Below, piece after piece: positions 27,099-35,250 of a DNA stretch of 45,610 nucleotides (its first letter is position 1; the number at the start of each line of letters is the position of its first letter). This DNA comes from Spyradocola sp050942925 (GTDB lineage Bacteria > Bacillota > Clostridia > Christensenellales > UBA1750), in assembly GCA_050942925.1 (NCBI GenBank), contig JBMNOF010000010.1, positions 1 through 45,610 of the forward strand. Reading direction: 5' to 3'. The notes below the pieces were generated by a model. That model searched no databases, was not told where the DNA came from, and was given only the letters and a program-made list of their open reading frames with translations. Both the position numbers and the translations under genes were made by a program.

Positions 27099-27901
27099 TG
27101 CCGCTTCTTCCTTTCCAAGATGATGTGTGCCATTTCCTCGTGGGTGTTGGCCGTGTCAAAGCCGGGCCCCAGCGCAAGGCCCAGGCGGAGAATCTGCGGC
27201 GGCAAAAGCGCCGCCTCGCGCAGCAGGTCCGCGCGGCGCAGAACGCGCTCAGGCGCGCCGTCCGCAACGATCTGGCCGTTGTGCAGGATCAGGACACGTC
27301 CGGCAAACTCCTGCACGATCTCCATGTCGTGCGAGACCATTAGGACCGTGGTGCCTTGCTCGCGGTTCAGCGCCTGAACCAGGTGCATGGTGCGCATGCA
27401 CTCGCGGTAGTCCAGGCCCGTGGTGGGTTCATCCAGGATCAATAGCCCCGGCCCCAGCGCCACCAGGCTGGCCAGCGCGATGCGCTGGCGCTCCCCGCGC
27501 GAGGCCGTCAAGGGGTTGCAGTCGGGGTCCAGCGCAAAGGCTTCCAACGTGTCCTTCAGGCGGCGGGCGATCTCCTCTTCGTCCTGCAGGCACAGGCGCA
27601 GGCCAAAGAGGATCTCCTCGCGCACGGTGGTCTTGCACAGCTGGCGGTCGGGGTTCTGGAAGAGAAAGCCCACGCGCCGCGCCAGCTGGCTGGTGCGGGT
27701 TTTTCGGGTATCCAGACCGTCCACGGTCACGACGCCCTGCATGGGCTTGTTCAGCCCGTTAAAGAGCTTGAGAAACGTGGACTTTCCCGCGCCGTTGGGA
27801 CCGATGAGAACGACAAACTCGCCGTCGCAGATCGTCAGGTCAATGCCGCGCAGAACCTCGCGCCCCGCATAGGAAAAGTGAACCCCCTGCATTTCGATCA
27901 T
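27095..27901 (-). CDS. ecfA: ECF transporter ATPase, second subunit
   Basis: 268 residues. Walker A GPNGAGKST (34-42), Q-loop FQNPDRQL, Walker B LLILDEPT and H-loop histidine H191 (MVSHDME) are all canonical. The signature is ASRGE (133-137) in place of LSGGQ. In the heterodimer its Walker site would pair with the intact LSGGQ of the partner ATPase, forming the fully active site. The start ATG at 27899-27901 has GGGAGG 7 nt upstream and overlaps the stop of the preceding gene. About 45 residues after the last ABC motif carry the C-terminal extension. Confidence 0.92.
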   Translation of the reverse strand: MIEMQGVHFSYAGREVLRGIDLTICDGEFVVLIGPNGAGKSTFLKLFNGLNKPMQGVVTVDGLDTRKTRTSQLARRVGFLFQNPDRQLCKTTVREEILFGLRLCLQDEEEIARRLKDTLEAFALDPDCNPLTASRGERQRIALASLVALGPGLLILDEPTTGLDYRECMRTMHLVQALNREQGTTVLMVSHDMEIVQEFAGRVLILHNGQIVADGAPERVLRRADLLREAALLPPQILRLGLALGPGFDTANTHEEMAHIILERKKRQ

Positions 27902-28734
27902 GCCAATACCTCCCGAACCATGGTCACGGCCTCGTCTACGTCCACGGGCACAGGGCCGGGGGAGACGCCGCCCTGCACCAAGTCCTTGTGCAGCGAGACC
28001 ACGCGCGGGCAGTGGACGCCGATCTCCGTCAGACGGTCGGACTGGGCCAGAACCTCGCGCACAGGGCCGTGCAACGCGATCTCGCCCTGGTCCAGGACGC
28101 ACAGCGTCTTGCAGCAGGCGGAGAGCAGGGCGATCTTCTGCTCCACAACGAGGATGGTGGTGCCCTGCGCGTTGAGCGCGCGCAGCACGGAGAAGACGGC
28201 TTCGGAGCTGACCGGGTCCAACTCGCCCGTGGGCTCGTCCAGCGCCAGCACCTTGGGCCGCATGGCCAGAACCGCGGCGATGGCCACCTTTTGCTTCTGG
28301 CCGCCCGAGAGGGTGTCCAGCGCGCGGTGGCGCAGGTCTGCAATGCCCACGAAGGCCAGCGCCTCCTGCACCCGCGCGTCCAGATCCTTTTGCGGGACGC
28401 CGAAGTTCTCCAGCGCAAAGAGCAGCTCGTCCTCCACCATGGAGGAGACCATCTGCGCGTCCACGTCCTGAAATACGCTGCCCACCACGCGGCTGAGATC
28501 CGTTGGCGTGACCTCGACGGTATCCATTCCATCCACCAGGCAGGCGCCGTAGAAATCGCCGGGATAGTGATGGGGAATCACGCCGCTGACGGCCGAAAGA
28601 AGCGTGGACTTGCCGGCGCCGGAGGGACCGATGATGCCCAGGAAATCGCCCTCCGGCACGCGCAGGTTGACGCCGCACAGGGCAGGCGCCTGCGCCCGCT
28701 CGTAGCGAAAGGTGAGATTCTGGATGTCGATCAT
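27898..28734 (-). CDS. ecfA: ECF transporter ATPase, first subunit
   Basis: 278 residues. Walker A GPSGAGKST (36-44), Q-loop VFQDVDAQMV, intact signature LSGGQ (142-146) and Walker B VLALDEPT. The switch histidine is replaced by Gln (ILVVEQK, Q199), so its own ATP site, completed by the partner's altered ASRGE, is doubly non-canonical. It starts inside the stop of the S-component gene and ends inside the start of the next ATPase (ATGA overlaps at both ends), consistent with strict stoichiometric translation of the complex. Confidence 0.92.
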   Translation of the reverse strand: MIDIQNLTFRYERAQAPALCGVNLRVPEGDFLGIIGPSGAGKSTLLSAVSGVIPHHYPGDFYGACLVDGMDTVEVTPTDLSRVVGSVFQDVDAQMVSSMVEDELLFALENFGVPQKDLDARVQEALAFVGIADLRHRALDTLSGGQKQKVAIAAVLAMRPKVLALDEPTGELDPVSSEAVFSVLRALNAQGTTILVVEQKIALLSACCKTLCVLDQGEIALHGPVREVLAQSDRLTEIGVHCPRVVSLHKDLVQGGVSPGPVPVDVDEAVTMVREVLA

Positions 28735-29318
28735 GCCAATTCGTCCTTTCTCAGCGCAGTTTTCAGGGGGAGAACCAGGATCTGCACGATGACGGCGTTG
28801 ATGGCCGCCGTGCCGAAGATGATGCCCAGGAAGGCGGCAAGCGGCGTGGGAACGATGGAGGCGCCCATGTAGAAGGCCGCGTACATCACGCCCACATAGG
28901 CGAAGCCCGAAACCAGTGTCGACAGCACCGTGCAGACGATGGGCCGCAGATCAAACCGGCCTGCGCGCAGCGGCAGCTTCATCAGCAGCACCATGGCCAG
29001 CGCCCCCATGGGCTCGGAGATGAGGTTGATGTAGGGCGTTCCGGGGAAGAACTGGCAAATGGCCCCAGCCAGCACGCCGATGATCGCGCCCTCGTACAGG
29101 CGGGGTTTGACCAGAAGAATGGCGAGGCAGTACATGGCGATGACGAAATTCGGCTTCATGACGGTGAAGTAGGAGGAGAGGAAGAGCTTGAGCACGGCGC
29201 CGGCCGCCAGGAGCACGCCGACGAGGATCAGGTTGCTGACGGAGGCAAGGCCCGTGCGGGCGGGGGCGGTGCGAACGGTGCGGCGGGCGGTTTCGGTTTG
29301 GACGGTGCGATTCTGCAT
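28731..29318 (-). CDS. trpP: ECF transporter S component, TrpP-like (tryptophan)
   Basis: 195 residues, with a basic N-terminus and about six membrane segments. The pattern SSYFTVMKPNFVIAMYCLAIL followed by QFFPGTPYINLISEP resembles the TrpP family of predicted tryptophan-binding S components. ATG at 29316-29318 has AAAGGAGT 7 nt upstream. The leader is a T-box whose specifier loop reads UGG, which independently points to tryptophan. First gene of the S-A-A'-T operon. Family assignment is from remembered motif pattern, not an alignment, so substrate identity rests on the two lines together. Confidence 0.75.
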   Translation of the reverse strand: MQNRTVQTETARRTVRTAPARTGLASVSNLILVGVLLAAGAVLKLFLSSYFTVMKPNFVIAMYCLAILLVKPRLYEGAIIGVLAGAICQFFPGTPYINLISEPMGALAMVLLMKLPLRAGRFDLRPIVCTVLSTLVSGFAYVGVMYAAFYMGASIVPTPLAAFLGIIFGTAAINAVIVQILVLPLKTALRKDELA

Positions 29319-29395
29319 GAGTAGGACTCCTTTCAAAAAATGGATTGGGGGGGACGGCAAATCGTTGGCTTTACCGAAAACCGCTGCGGCACGGG

Positions 29396-29680
29396 CATAA
29401 AAAAATCTGCCCCCTGCAAGCTGCAAAGGGCAGACCATTTTGTCTGCGGTACCACCTTTGGACGAATCTTCCCAAGGGAAAATCCGTATCTCCATACAGA
29501 AGCGCCAACACGCTCCCAGCCTTTAACGCAGGCTATACGTCTCGGATACTCGCGGCTTCCACTGCTTTCCCCTCGCCCTCTGCGGCCCATTTGTCGCGCT
29601 GCCACTGTCGGGATTCCATCGCCCCCGGCTCTCTGTAAGCGCACCTCACGACGTTACTTCCGCATCAAAGGTTTTTGATT
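29396..29680 (-). promoter_or_regulatory. T-box riboswitch, specifier UGG (tRNA-Trp)
   Basis: Stem I starts TGCGG (29660-29664) followed by AGTA of the loop-E type. Its 3' arm presents TGG (29587-29589), one G, then CCGCA (29581-29585), closing the stem. A distal AGAGAGC element is present. The antiterminator T-box sequence AAAGGTGGTACCGCAG lies at 29441-29460, and the terminator TCTGCCC/GGGCAGA with seven T residues at 29399-29434. Uncharged tRNA-Trp would favour transcription of the transporter operon. The UGGU bulge pairs best with an A discriminator; a G would need wobble. Confidence 0.88.
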
Positions 29681-29686
29681 GCGTTG

Positions 29687-29715
29687 AGTATACCATCCAG
29701 AAACGGGGCTGTCAA
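29687..29715 (-). promoter_or_regulatory. Promoter of the TrpP/ECF operon
   Basis: On the minus strand: perfect TTGACA (29710-29715), 17 nt, TATACT (29687-29692), with an extended TG. One of the strongest promoters in the window. Confidence 0.88.
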
Positions 29716-29817
29716 CCCCTTTTTTTTGCAATCCTGTCTTTTTGTCCAGCGCGGGCTTTTTCGATCCAAAAAGAGGAGAAACGCGGAGCACGGCGAAAAG
29801 CATAAGGAGAACACGCT

Positions 29818-29837
29818 GCGGAGGCGCTTGCCTCCGC
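29818..29837 (+). other. Hairpin just before the deoC ribosome-binding site
   Basis: Perfect 8-bp stem GCGGAGGC / GCCTCCGC with loop GCTT, 7 nt before AAAGGAGG. It has no T-tract, so it is more likely an mRNA-stability or translation element than a terminator. Confidence 0.5.
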
Positions 29838-29860
29838 GCCGCATAAAGGAGGCGCTCCCT

Positions 29861-30556
29861 ATGCTCACCCCGCATGATATCGCCAAAATGCTGGACCACT
29901 CGCTCCTAAAGCCCGAAATGGACACCGAAACCGTGCGCAAGGGCCTGCTCGTGGCAAAAAAATACGATACCGCTTCCGTGTGCGTCAAGCCCTGCGACCT
30001 GCCGCTTGCAGCCGAGGTCCTGGCCGGGACGGATGTGCATCTTTCCACGGTCATTGGGTTTCCACACGGCTCCAACCGCACCGAGGTCAAGGTCTATGAG
30101 TCCAACCTGGCCATGGACGACGGCGCGACGGAGCTGGACATGGTGCTCAACATCGGCCGGCTGATTTCGGGGGATGACGCGTATGTCCTGGCAGACATCC
30201 GCGCGGTGGTAGAGGCCGCCCATGCGCGCGGCGCCATCGTCAAGGTCATCTTGGAAAACGCGTACCTCAACGAGGAGCAGAAGATCCGGGCCTGCCATCT
30301 TTGTGCGGAAGCCGGGGCCGATTACACCAAGACCTCCACAGGCTACGCGCCCTCCGGTGCAAAGGTCGAGGACCTCGTGCTCATGCGCGCCAACACGCCG
30401 GCCCGCATGAAGGTCAAGGCAGCGGGCGGCGTGCGCACGCTGGACGCCGTTTTGGCGTGCCGGGCGGCGGGCGCTACCCGCTGCGGCGCCACCGCGACTG
30501 CCGTCATCATGGAAGAGGCGGAGAAGCGCTTTGCCGAAAAGGGCACCCTCGATTGA
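29861..30556 (+). CDS. deoC: Deoxyribose-phosphate aldolase
   Basis: Cleaves 2-deoxyribose-5-phosphate to glyceraldehyde-3-phosphate and acetaldehyde in deoxynucleoside catabolism. 231 residues, class I aldolase barrel. Schiff-base Lys157 lies in YTKTSTGY, the second lysine K186 in KVKAAGGVR, and Asp93 in ELDMVLNIG. ATG 29861 has AAAGGAGG 8 nt upstream; the frame is open before it but overlaps the divergent promoter. It is divergent from the ECF operon. No nucleoside phosphorylase or deoR regulator is adjacent, and no clear promoter was found. Confidence 0.96.
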   Translation: MLTPHDIAKMLDHSLLKPEMDTETVRKGLLVAKKYDTASVCVKPCDLPLAAEVLAGTDVHLSTVIGFPHGSNRTEVKVYESNLAMDDGATELDMVLNIGRLISGDDAYVLADIRAVVEAAHARGAIVKVILENAYLNEEQKIRACHLCAEAGADYTKTSTGYAPSGAKVEDLVLMRANTPARMKVKAAGGVRTLDAVLACRAAGATRCGATATAVIMEEAEKRFAEKGTLD

Positions 30557-30628
30557 GCCTAAGATCCGGCCTTGATCGGCCGTCTGCCGCGAGGCCGTAA
30601 GCTTTGCGTTAAGCGCGCATCGGCTCGG

Positions 30629-30657
30629 TTGACGTTGGCCATGCGGCGTGCTATAAT
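30629..30657 (+). promoter_or_regulatory. Promoter of the valS leader
   Basis: TTGACG (30629-30634), 17 nt, perfect TATAAT (30652-30657), followed directly by the T-box RNA. Confidence 0.88.
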
Positions 30658-30662
30658 GATTT

Positions 30663-30930
30663 GGAATTCAATCTTGTCCCCGTAGAGGCAGGAGGAGTAC
30701 GAAACAGGTCCCGAGAAGAGAGGCGGCTCACCGGCTGAAAGGCCGCCAGGGAACCCCGGTTTTGGAAGGTCGCCTGCGGCAGGGTGCGCGTGAACGGGCG
30801 CTTGGCCCCTCAGCGCGTGCGGGTGCGCCCGATATTGCGCAAAGAGGCAGGAATCTCCCTGGAGGGAGTCCTGCAAAAAAAGGTGGTACCACGGCGCGCC
30901 CGTCCTTTTGATGAGGACGGGCGCGCTTTT
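30663..30930 (+). promoter_or_regulatory. T-box riboswitch, specifier GUC (tRNA-Val)
   Basis: Stem I begins GCAGG (30688-30692) followed by AGTA. The 3' arm presents GTC (30769-30771), one G, then CCTGC (30773-30777), the same geometry as the Trp T-box. AAGAGAG and a GGCGGC/GCCGCC distal stem are present. T-box sequence AAGGTGGTACCACGG (30880-30894). The terminator is a perfect 13-bp stem (30894-30906 with 30914-30926) followed by TTTT. Controls the downstream small ORF and valS in response to uncharged tRNA-Val. Confidence 0.92.
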
Positions 30931-30951
30931 GCATGGAGAGGAGGTGCGCGC

Positions 30952-31116
30952 TTGCTCAGCAGACTCCTGAGCATGAACCCTGTGGGAATCGTGCTGCTCT
31001 TGCTTGGCGTTGGGATCATGCTGCTGGGCAAGGCCATCCCCGAGCGCTGGAAGCTGCCGGCAAAGCTGGCGGCCCTCGCACTTGCCGTCGTTGGTGCGAC
31101 GATCTGTTTTTTGTAA
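30952..31116 (+). CDS. Small hydrophobic protein between the T-box and valS
   Basis: 54 residues starting at TTG 30952, with GAGAGGAGGTG 5-6 nt upstream. The peptide has two hydrophobic segments (PVGIVLLLLGVGIMLLG and KLAALALAVVGATICFL) separated by KAIPERWKLP, a plausible two-helix membrane protein. ATG 30973 is an alternative start. It lies after the T-box terminator, so it would share valine-dependent control with valS, whose start is 50 nt beyond its stop. No family is recognised. Confidence 0.6.
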   Translation: MLSRLLSMNPVGIVLLLLGVGIMLLGKAIPERWKLPAKLAALALAVVGATICFL

Positions 31117-31166
31117 ACCTTGTTCAATGCTTTGGCATCCCCGGATGCGATGGAGGAATGAATCGT

Positions 31167-33812
31167 ATGACGGAACAAATGACCAATATGCCCAAGACCT
31201 ACGACCCGACCACGGTCGAAACCCGGCTCTATGAAAAGTGGGAGAGCGAAGGGCTCTTTAAGCCTGCGGAGCACAAGCCCGAGGGCGCAAAGCCCTTCTG
31301 CATCGTCATGCCCCCGCCCAACATCACCGGCCAGCTCCACATGGGCCACGCCATGGACAACACCATGCCCGACATCCTCGTGCGCTACCACCGCATGCTC
31401 GGGGACGACACCCTGTGGCTGCCGGGCACGGACCACGCCTCCATTGCAACGGAGGTCAAGATCCTGCAGGCGATGGCCAAGGAGGGCCTGACCAAGCAGG
31501 ACCTCGGCCGCGAGGGCTTCCTCAAGCGCGCCTGGGAGTGGAAGGCGGAGTACGGCGGAAGAATTGAGCGCCAGCTGCGCCGCCTGGGCTCTTCCTGCGA
31601 CTGGAGCCGCGAGCGCTTTACCATGGACGAAGGCTGCTCCAAGGCCGTGCAGGAGGTCTTTGTGCGGCTCTACAACGAGGGCCTGATCTACCGCGGCAAC
31701 CGCATCATCAACTGGTGCCCGAACTGCAAGACGGCCCTGTCTGACGCAGAGGTCGAGTTTGAAGAGCAGGCTTCCAACCTCTGGTACATTCGCTACCCGG
31801 CGGCCGACGGCGGCGAGGGCGTGATCGTGGCGACGACCCGTCCGGAAACCATGCTCGGCGACACCGGCGTGGCCGTCAATCCCGAGGACGAGCGCTACCA
31901 GAACCTGATCGGCAAGGAAGTGATCCTGCCCATCCGCAACCGGCCCATCCCGGTCGTGGGCGACGAGTACGTCGAAAAGGAGTTTGGTACCGGCGCCGTC
32001 AAGATGACCCCTGCGCACGACCCCAACGACTTTGAGGTCGCGCAGCGCCACAACCTGGCCGTTGAGCGCGTGATGAACGATGACGGCACCATGAACGAGC
32101 TCTGCGGCAAGTACGCCGGCATGCCCGCCCTGGAATGCCGCAAGGCCATCGTCGAGGACCTCAAGGCGCTGGGTCTGCTGGTCAAGATCGAGCCCTACAC
32201 CCACAACGTGGGCACCTGCTACCGCTGCCACCACACGGTCGAACCCCTTGTTTCCACGCAGTGGTTCGTGCGCATGAAGCCCCTGGCCGAGCCGGCCATC
32301 GAGGCGGTTCGCTCCGGCAAGACGCAGTTCGTGCCCGAGCGCTTTGATAAGACCTACTTCAACTGGATGGAGAACATCCGCGACTGGTGCATCAGCCGCC
32401 AGCTCTGGTGGGGCCATCGCATCCCCGCCTACTATTGCACGAACAAGGCCTGCGGCCACATGGTTGTGGCCAAGGAAGCGCCCACGGTTTGCCCGCACTG
32501 CGGCGCGCCGATGGTCCAGGATGAGGACGTGCTGGACACCTGGTTCTCTTCGGCGCTGTGGCCCTTCTCCACGCTGGGCTGGCCGGAAAAGACCGAGGAT
32601 CTCGAGCGCTTCTACCCCAACACGCTCCTGGTCACGGGATACGACATCATCTTCTTCTGGGTCGCGCGCATGATCTTCTCCGGCTGCAAGCAGATGGGGG
32701 AGACGCCCTTTGCGCACGTGCTCATTCACGGCCTGGTCCGCGACGCGCAGGGCCGCAAGATGTCCAAGTCTCTCAACAACGGCATCGACCCGATTCAGGT
32801 CATCGATAAGTACGGCGCGGATGCGCTGCGCTTTGCCCTGATCCAGGGCGTTGCGCCGGGCAATGACGTGCGCTTCTCCGACGAGAAGGTGCTGGCTGCC
32901 CGCAACTTCGCCAACAAGGTGTGGAATGCCTCCCGCTTTGCCCTGATGAACCTGGACGGCCCTGCGGACGACAGCCTGCCCAAGAACATCGCGGACAAGT
33001 GGATTCTCACCCGCCTCAATGACGCCATCCATGTCGTCAGCGAACACCTCAACGACTTTGATCTGGCCATGGCCGCGCAGAAGCTGTACGACTTCATCTG
33101 GAGCGAGCTGTGCGACTGGTACCTGGAGCTGGCGAAGGCCCCGCTGTACGGCGAGGACGAAAAGGCGGCTTCCGCCACGCGCGCGACGCTCAAGTACGTG
33201 CTGACGAACACGCTGAAGCTCCTGCACCCCTTTATGCCCTTTGTCACGGAGGAGATCTACTCCTATCTGCCGGACACCAAGGGGAGCATCATGATCTCTT
33301 CCTGGCCCAAGGAGACGGAGAGCTTCCCGGCCGAGGCGGCGGCCATGCAGAACATCATGGACGTCATCGTGGCCGTGCGCAACCTGCGCGCTGGCATGAA
33401 TGTGCCCCCGTCCAAGAAGGCCCACCTCTACATCGTGCCCACGGCGGGCCTGGATGGCTCGGTCTTTGCCGAGAACGAGACGTATTTCCAGCGTCTGGCC
33501 TCTGCGGTGGGCGTCACCGTGGCCGCGCGCGAGGATCTACCGCGCAACACCGTTTCGGCCGTCTGCCCCTGCGGCGAGGTCTTCATCCCCATGGGCGAAT
33601 TGGTGGATGCGGAGAAGGAGATCGCGCGCTTGAACAAGGAGATCGCCGCCATGGAAAAGGAGATCGCGCGCGCCGAGGGCAAGCTCAACAACCCGGGCTT
33701 TGTCAACAAGGCGCCTGCGCACGTCGTGGAGGCAGAGCGCAGCAAGCTTGCGACGAACCGCACCATGCTCGAAGCGCTCCGGAAGAGCCTGGAGGACATG
33801 AAGAACCTGTAA
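31167..33812 (+). CDS. valS: Valyl-tRNA synthetase
   Basis: Class I aminoacyl-tRNA synthetase, 881 residues as expected. Signature HMGH (58-61, in PPPNITGQLHMGH) and KMSKS (531-535), the CP1 editing domain with TTRPETMLGDTGVAV and GTGAVKMTPAHDPNDFEV, CxxC zinc-type pairs in the middle, an anticodon-binding helical domain, and the C-terminal coiled coil (AEKEIARLNKEIAAMEKEIARAEGKL). ATG 31167 is chosen because GGAGG lies 10 nt upstream and ATG 31158 is too close to it. Expression is controlled by the upstream Val T-box. Confidence 0.97.
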   Translation: MTEQMTNMPKTYDPTTVETRLYEKWESEGLFKPAEHKPEGAKPFCIVMPPPNITGQLHMGHAMDNTMPDILVRYHRMLGDDTLWLPGTDHASIATEVKILQAMAKEGLTKQDLGREGFLKRAWEWKAEYGGRIERQLRRLGSSCDWSRERFTMDEGCSKAVQEVFVRLYNEGLIYRGNRIINWCPNCKTALSDAEVEFEEQASNLWYIRYPAADGGEGVIVATTRPETMLGDTGVAVNPEDERYQNLIGKEVILPIRNRPIPVVGDEYVEKEFGTGAVKMTPAHDPNDFEVAQRHNLAVERVMNDDGTMNELCGKYAGMPALECRKAIVEDLKALGLLVKIEPYTHNVGTCYRCHHTVEPLVSTQWFVRMKPLAEPAIEAVRSGKTQFVPERFDKTYFNWMENIRDWCISRQLWWGHRIPAYYCTNKACGHMVVAKEAPTVCPHCGAPMVQDEDVLDTWFSSALWPFSTLGWPEKTEDLERFYPNTLLVTGYDIIFFWVARMIFSGCKQMGETPFAHVLIHGLVRDAQGRKMSKSLNNGIDPIQVIDKYGADALRFALIQGVAPGNDVRFSDEKVLAARNFANKVWNASRFALMNLDGPADDSLPKNIADKWILTRLNDAIHVVSEHLNDFDLAMAAQKLYDFIWSELCDWYLELAKAPLYGEDEKAASATRATLKYVLTNTLKLLHPFMPFVTEEIYSYLPDTKGSIMISSWPKETESFPAEAAAMQNIMDVIVAVRNLRAGMNVPPSKKAHLYIVPTAGLDGSVFAENETYFQRLASAVGVTVAAREDLPRNTVSAVCPCGEVFIPMGELVDAEKEIARLNKEIAAMEKEIARAEGKLNNPGFVNKAPAHVVEAERSKLATNRTMLEALRKSLEDMKNL

Positions 33813-33830
33813 GGCGCATTCGAACCATAA

Positions 33831-33867
33831 GAGGAGCCGGCGGGAAACCGCCGCGCTCCCTTTTTTG
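33831..33867 (+). terminator. Intrinsic terminator after valS
   Basis: GGAG and CGGCGG pair with CCGCCG and CTCC around a GAAA tetraloop with a small asymmetric bulge, followed by six T residues. Confidence 0.8.
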
Positions 33868-33878
33868 TGCGAGAACGC

Positions 33879-33907
33879 TTGAAATTCCACCGGGGATTCG
33901 ATAAACT
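33879..33907 (+). promoter_or_regulatory. Promoter of folC
   Basis: TTGAAA (33879-33884), 17 nt, TAAACT (33902-33907). It overlaps the TTG at 33907, which argues against that codon being the start. Confidence 0.7.
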
Positions 33908-33942
33908 TGTACAGGGACGGAAAGAGAGGGGAAGAATTCGCC

Positions 33943-35226
33943 GTGAACTATGAGGAATCGGTCGCATATATCCACGGAAAGTACGGCCGGGGCGTGAAGC
34001 GCGGATTGGACAACATGCGCGCACTGCTCCAACGCCTGGGCAACCCGCAGGAACGGCTTCGCTGCATCCATGTCGCGGGAACGAATGGAAAGGGCTCAAC
34101 CTGCGCCTTCCTGGACGCGGCGCTGCGCGCGGCGGGATACCGCGCCGGGCTGTATACCTCGCCCTTTCTCATGCGCTATAACGAGAGAATGCGCATAGAC
34201 GGCAAGGAGATCCCGGACGAGGTCTTGGCCGCGCTCACAACCGAGGTCGCTTCGCACGTGCAGGCGATGGAGGAGAGCGGAGAAGGGTATCCCACGGTCT
34301 TTGAGATCGGCACCGCGATCCTCTTTACCTGGCTTGCGCGCGAAAAGGTGGATGTCGCCGTCATCGAGGTCGGCCTCGGCGGGACGTGGGACCCCACCAA
34401 CGTCCTTACCCCCGAGGTCAGCGCCATAGCGCGCATCGGCTTGGATCACACGAAAACCCTGGGCAACACGCTCGAGGAGATCGCTGCGGTCAAGGGCGGA
34501 ATCATCAAGCCGGGGCGGCCTGCCGTGCTGCAAGCGCAGGGAGAGCGCGTCGCCGCCGTCATTCGGGAGATCTGCCGTCAGAAGGGTTCCCCCTTCCTGA
34601 ATTGCGCGGACTATCCGCCAAAGGGCGTTGCACTCACGGCGCAGGGCGCGCGGTTCACCGTGGGCTTTCCCGGCCTTCCCGAACAGGAATACGAAATCCG
34701 GCTCCCCGGCGCGCACCAGGTGGCCAATGCCGTGACGGCGCTTGCCGCACTCTCGCAGCTGCCGGAGGATTTGCGCATTTCCCCGGCATGCGCGCGCACG
34801 GGCCTTGCAGAGGCCGTCTGGCCGGGCCGCTTGGAATGGCGGGGAAACCTGCTGCTGGACGGCGCGCACAACCCGCAGGGCATTGAGGCGTTGCGCAGCT
34901 ATGCGCGAAACTTTTTGCAGGGCCGGCGCATCGTACTATTGACAGGGGCCATGGCGGACAAGGACGTTTCCACCATGGCCGATGGCATCGCTTCGCTTGC
35001 GGACGCCATCGTTTGCGTCGCCCCGGAGCACATGGCGCGCGCAGCTCGGGCCGAGGACCTGTGCGCCCTCTACCGCGAGCGGACGGACAAGCCCGTGCTC
35101 GCGGCCGGGGAGACGGCCCAGGGCCTGGAAAAGGCCCGCGCGCTCGCGGGAGCGGAAGGGGTGGTCCTCGTCTGCGGATCGCTCTACCTCGTGGGCGAAG
35201 TCCGGAGAATGTTGGAATCCCATTGA
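33943..35226 (+). CDS. folC: Folylpolyglutamate synthase/dihydrofolate synthase
   Basis: Adds glutamate to folates and, in bifunctional forms, to dihydropteroate. 427 residues, Mur-ligase fold. P-loop GTNGKGST (46-53), then the omega-loop region LYTSPFLMRYNERMRIDG, the EVGLGGTWDPTN metal/ATP block, the LGNTLEEIAAVKGGIIKPG lysine loop, and LLLDGAHNPQG at the C-terminal domain. GTG 33943 is chosen from GAGGGGAAG upstream and the promoter position; TTG 33907 lies in the -10. Usually follows valS in Bacillota, as here, but with its own promoter. Confidence 0.95.
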   Translation: MNYEESVAYIHGKYGRGVKRGLDNMRALLQRLGNPQERLRCIHVAGTNGKGSTCAFLDAALRAAGYRAGLYTSPFLMRYNERMRIDGKEIPDEVLAALTTEVASHVQAMEESGEGYPTVFEIGTAILFTWLAREKVDVAVIEVGLGGTWDPTNVLTPEVSAIARIGLDHTKTLGNTLEEIAAVKGGIIKPGRPAVLQAQGERVAAVIREICRQKGSPFLNCADYPPKGVALTAQGARFTVGFPGLPEQEYEIRLPGAHQVANAVTALAALSQLPEDLRISPACARTGLAEAVWPGRLEWRGNLLLDGAHNPQGIEALRSYARNFLQGRRIVLLTGAMADKDVSTMADGIASLADAIVCVAPEHMARAARAEDLCALYRERTDKPVLAAGETAQGLEKARALAGAEGVVLVCGSLYLVGEVRRMLESH

Positions 35227-35250
35227 GCGGAAATCGGGAGGTGTGAGAGA

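Noticed and set aside
30810..33425. An open frame of 871 codons antisense to valS (similar long antisense frames occur under mrdA, ftsH, the pst genes and glgB)
   Set aside because: Sequence is His/Arg/Val-rich shadow of high-GC codon usage, with no ribosome-binding site and no protein-like motif; the sense genes are certain.
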